Part shown: piece by piece, positions 63,401 through 64,000 of the stretch
Layout: every line of letters starts with the position of its first letter
Position numbering within the stretch: position 1 is the first letter of the stretch
Assembly (NCBI GenBank): GCA_903822545.1
Contig: CAIJPN010000182.1
Span: 36,777-100,776, forward strand
Reading direction: 5' to 3'
Length of the DNA stretch: 64,000 nucleotides
Source: an uncultured Anaerolineae bacterium
Lineage (GTDB): Bacteria > Chloroflexota > Anaerolineae > Anaerolineales > Villigracilaceae
Notes under the pieces: generated by a model
Databases searched by the model: none
The model's input: only the letters and a program-made list of their open reading frames with translations
What the model was told of the DNA's origin: nothing
Translations under genes and position numbers: made by a program

Positions 63401-63516
63401 ACGTAGCGATCCATGCTGGGGTGGTAGGCTTTGTAGACGGTGGCCATGCCGCCTTTGCCGATTTGCTGGATAATTTGGTATGGGCCTAGCTGCTGGCCGG
63501 GTTTGAGGGCGTTCAT
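60442..63516 (-). CDS. Ser/Thr protein kinase with C-terminal propeller sensor
   Basis: A 1024-residue protein. Residues about 12-275 are a Hanks-type kinase: glycine loop IGKGGMATVYKA, VALKVV (Lys), catalytic VIHRDIKPSN, DFGIAK and GTPAYMSPEQA. A Pro/Ala-rich linker leads to one transmembrane helix near residues 365-387 (MVSIGLVVALFGCAALTAFFII). The outer part (about 430-1024) is made of Reg_prop-like propeller repeats, with recurring W-x-G/T-x-G-L motifs (VWVGTSSGLAHLENG, LWAATSGGLALLDSDG, VWVGTGVGGVAKF). It probably phosphorylates cytoplasmic targets in response to an outside signal. The ATG at 63516 has AGGAG upstream; starting at 63567 adds 17 unlikely residues. Confidence 0.9.
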   Translation of the reverse strand: MNALKPGQQLGPYQIIQQIGKGGMATVYKAYHPSMDRYVALKVVSDQLIENTDMLKRFQQEARLIAKLEHPHILPVHDYGETDGVPYMVMRFLEAGTLKDRLTAGPLSLPEIDRIFSQLADALHYAHENGVIHRDIKPSNAMLDKRGDIFLTDFGIAKLLESSAHMTATGAITGTPAYMSPEQAQGQKADQRSDVYSLGIVLYEMLVGRVPFEAETPLAVIFKQIQEPPPPLSVVRPDLPVEIEPVLLRALSKSREYRYASMEEFLAAWKLVYESLGKGIPAPAPNPAIDLDSTFRPRASAPALPAAPETLIAPPVTPIPAAPAAQATAISSKAAPAPQPEPAQKASPATGRRIPWKMVSIGLVVALFGCAALTAFFIIRPRLTARPNNQRSTETNLPATPTREILIAEVTPTGMVALAAPPAESKWQSWMGGNSYYGLALLNGQVYGSGAGGVAVWDVENGTSTKISSKDGLPDSWAPTIYTDPQDQTIWVGTSSGLAHLENGVVTATYTSNNGLDSDYVSAIVRRGDMLVVGTTYCGVSGCGLQEFNGKTWQPVANFPSMEEPDEEHINYSIHALLVDGDSRLWAATSGGLALLDSDGDWNVFKPSSGLPDIRALSLAMDANGDVWVGTGVGGVAKFNPDSWAFEQVLNLNDQSVYDVHGLAFDADGNLWAAGYGLARYNPETEKLDTFNADNGTMPGSNAYSLAVDDNTVFIGTEGYGLMRYNGEFSIWTEPNVLSYASFKHIQPGPDGSIYAVELYMNGTDVFNPTTGTWQWYNGPDGGVPMALDVEGTLWLGGYNGLWEILNGDTTHFDTRLGLPSKDIYQVQVAEDGTIYTINGEGLTILKDGKVQKSFAPGDSGFCETPLSLIYLAPDQNLYAAANDGRMVGKYSPDTQSWTWLDLPQLLEVSPQPITSVTQAPRGLVVGTLGNGLYRFRDGKWENIQSTDPDVQLPNDYINCLETAPDGALWFCAGDAGVVRYDGVNWNFYTQEDGLADNIVNDIYFAPDGSTWFATNSGITRLEP

Positions 63517-63600
63517 AGGTGCTCCTGGCGCGTTGGGCTTGGGTGTATATGTACCCCAATAGTACATTTTTCGAGGGGTGAGGTCAATAGTAAAAAGTGG

Positions 63601-63928
63601 TAACTATTCAGCCCTCACCCTCCGCCCTCCCCCGGGGGGGGGAGGGGACTTGGAAAATTGGCGTTCAGGAGTCCATCTCCCAGCGGGGGGGAGGGGACTT
63701 GGAAAATTGGCGTTCAGAAGCCCCTCTCCCGGCGGGGAGGGGACTTGGAAAATTGGCGTTCAGGAGTCCATCTCCCAGCGGGGGATGGACTTGGAAAATT
63801 GGTGTTCAGGAGTCCATCTCCCGGCGGGGGATGGACTTGGAAAATTGGTGTTCAGAAGCCCCTCTCCCGCCGGGAGAGGGGTTGGGGTGAGGGAAATCAG
63901 GGCAATTTTGTGCCAGGTTGAATAGTTA
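63601..63928. repeat. Tandem array of hairpin repeats bounded by inverted termini
   Basis: Five copies of CTTGGAAAATTGG(C/T)GTTCAG start at 63649, 63698, 63744, 63790 and 63836 (periods 49, 46, 46, 46). Between copies lie variable palindromes of the CCCTCTCCC/GGGGAGGGG type. The array is bounded by TAACTATTCA (63601-63610) and its reverse complement (63919-63928). Because the period is not a multiple of three it stays open in several frames, but no gene is supported there. Confidence 0.85.
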
Positions 63929-63929
63929 A

Positions 63930-63992
63930 CTCAAGTTGCTACCTTTGGCGCAATCGCCCTCATCCCTGGCCCTTCCCCCGGCGGGGGAAGGG
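63930..63992. repeat. Dispersed repeat copy at the window end
   Basis: Read on the - strand this contains GGGGGAAGGGC, GGGCGAT and CCAAAGGTAGCAACTTG in the same order as 57951-57996. It ends in the hairpin CCCTTCCCCC-ggc-GGGGGAAGGG (63970-63992). Confidence 0.65.
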
Positions 63993-64000
63993 AATTACCC

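Noticed and set aside
63578..63925. Open frames with repeated peptides across the hairpin array, seen in all three + frames
   Set aside because: They arise because a repeat of period 46 keeps all frames open. There is no ribosome-binding site, and the peptides are just translations of the DNA repeat.
63601..63928. Possible CRISPR array
   Set aside because: The sequences between the conserved units are near-identical palindromes rather than unique spacers, and no cas genes are nearby.

Overview
The window looks like a chromosomal piece of a Chloroflexota bacterium of the Anaerolineae type. This is inferred from GC-rich coding sequence, an F420-dependent NADP reductase fragment, PadR/HAAS pairs, propeller-type Ser/Thr kinases and a dense population of small palindromic repeats. 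No rRNA, tRNA, CRISPR array, prophage or insertion sequence was recognised. Assignments rest on reading the protein and DNA sequence only; no database search was run.

Positions 1-13500 are a glycerol/dihydroxyacetone locus, all on the + strand: a DhaR-type regulator, GlpF, DhaK, DhaL, GlpK, a small methyltransferase, then a GlpA-like glycerol-3-phosphate dehydrogenase followed directly by three subunits of succinate dehydrogenase type (iron-sulfur protein and two heme-anchor proteins). The locus ends with one large polypeptide joining DhaM, HPr and a complete PTS enzyme I. Glycerol can enter by GlpF and be phosphorylated by GlpK. The glycerol 3-phosphate would be oxidised by an unusual GlpA-SdhBCD-like membrane complex that feeds quinone. 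Dihydroxyacetone would be phosphorylated by DhaK/DhaL using phosphate delivered by the single-chain PTS relay.

Positions 13597-22982 hold a ParB-like/UspA chimera, RidA, and an envelope polysaccharide block: a glycosyltransferase remnant, a sugar-phosphate transferase, an epimerase, a CapD-type dehydratase and two tandem FemX-like proteins. Positions 23026-30167 (- strand) carry a zinc ribbon protein, a DUF309 protein, an alpha-oxoamine synthase, a SulP transporter and an O-antigen-ligase/TPR protein. Positions 30444-51772 are mixed housekeeping and accessory genes: PadR/HAAS, S9 peptidase, LigA, MerR/TipAS, a metallophosphoesterase fused to a kanamycin-nucleotidyltransferase-like domain, an aminotransferase, DinB, an M24 peptidase, an SDR, Lon, FolC, DUF503, a PanE-like reductase, and an ECF sigma factor with a membrane anti-sigma protein.

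Positions 51785-57830 (- strand) form a compact, partly overlapping gene cluster. It encodes a 12-helix membrane protein with heme-copper-oxidase-like histidines, a formylglycine-generating-enzyme-like lipoprotein, a heme O synthase homologue and three further membrane proteins, two of them paralogues. A perfect TGTGA-N6-TCACA operator lies just upstream. This cluster and the GlpA-SdhBCD arrangement are the best candidates for undescribed systems.

The window ends with NadC, a YbaK-family deacylase, a membrane-anchored HhH protein, a Ser/Thr kinase with a propeller sensor, and a tandem array of hairpins. A recurring theme is that small palindromic or simple-sequence repeats lie between genes, form terminators, and are also inserted in frame inside ligA, both femX genes and the FGE-like gene.
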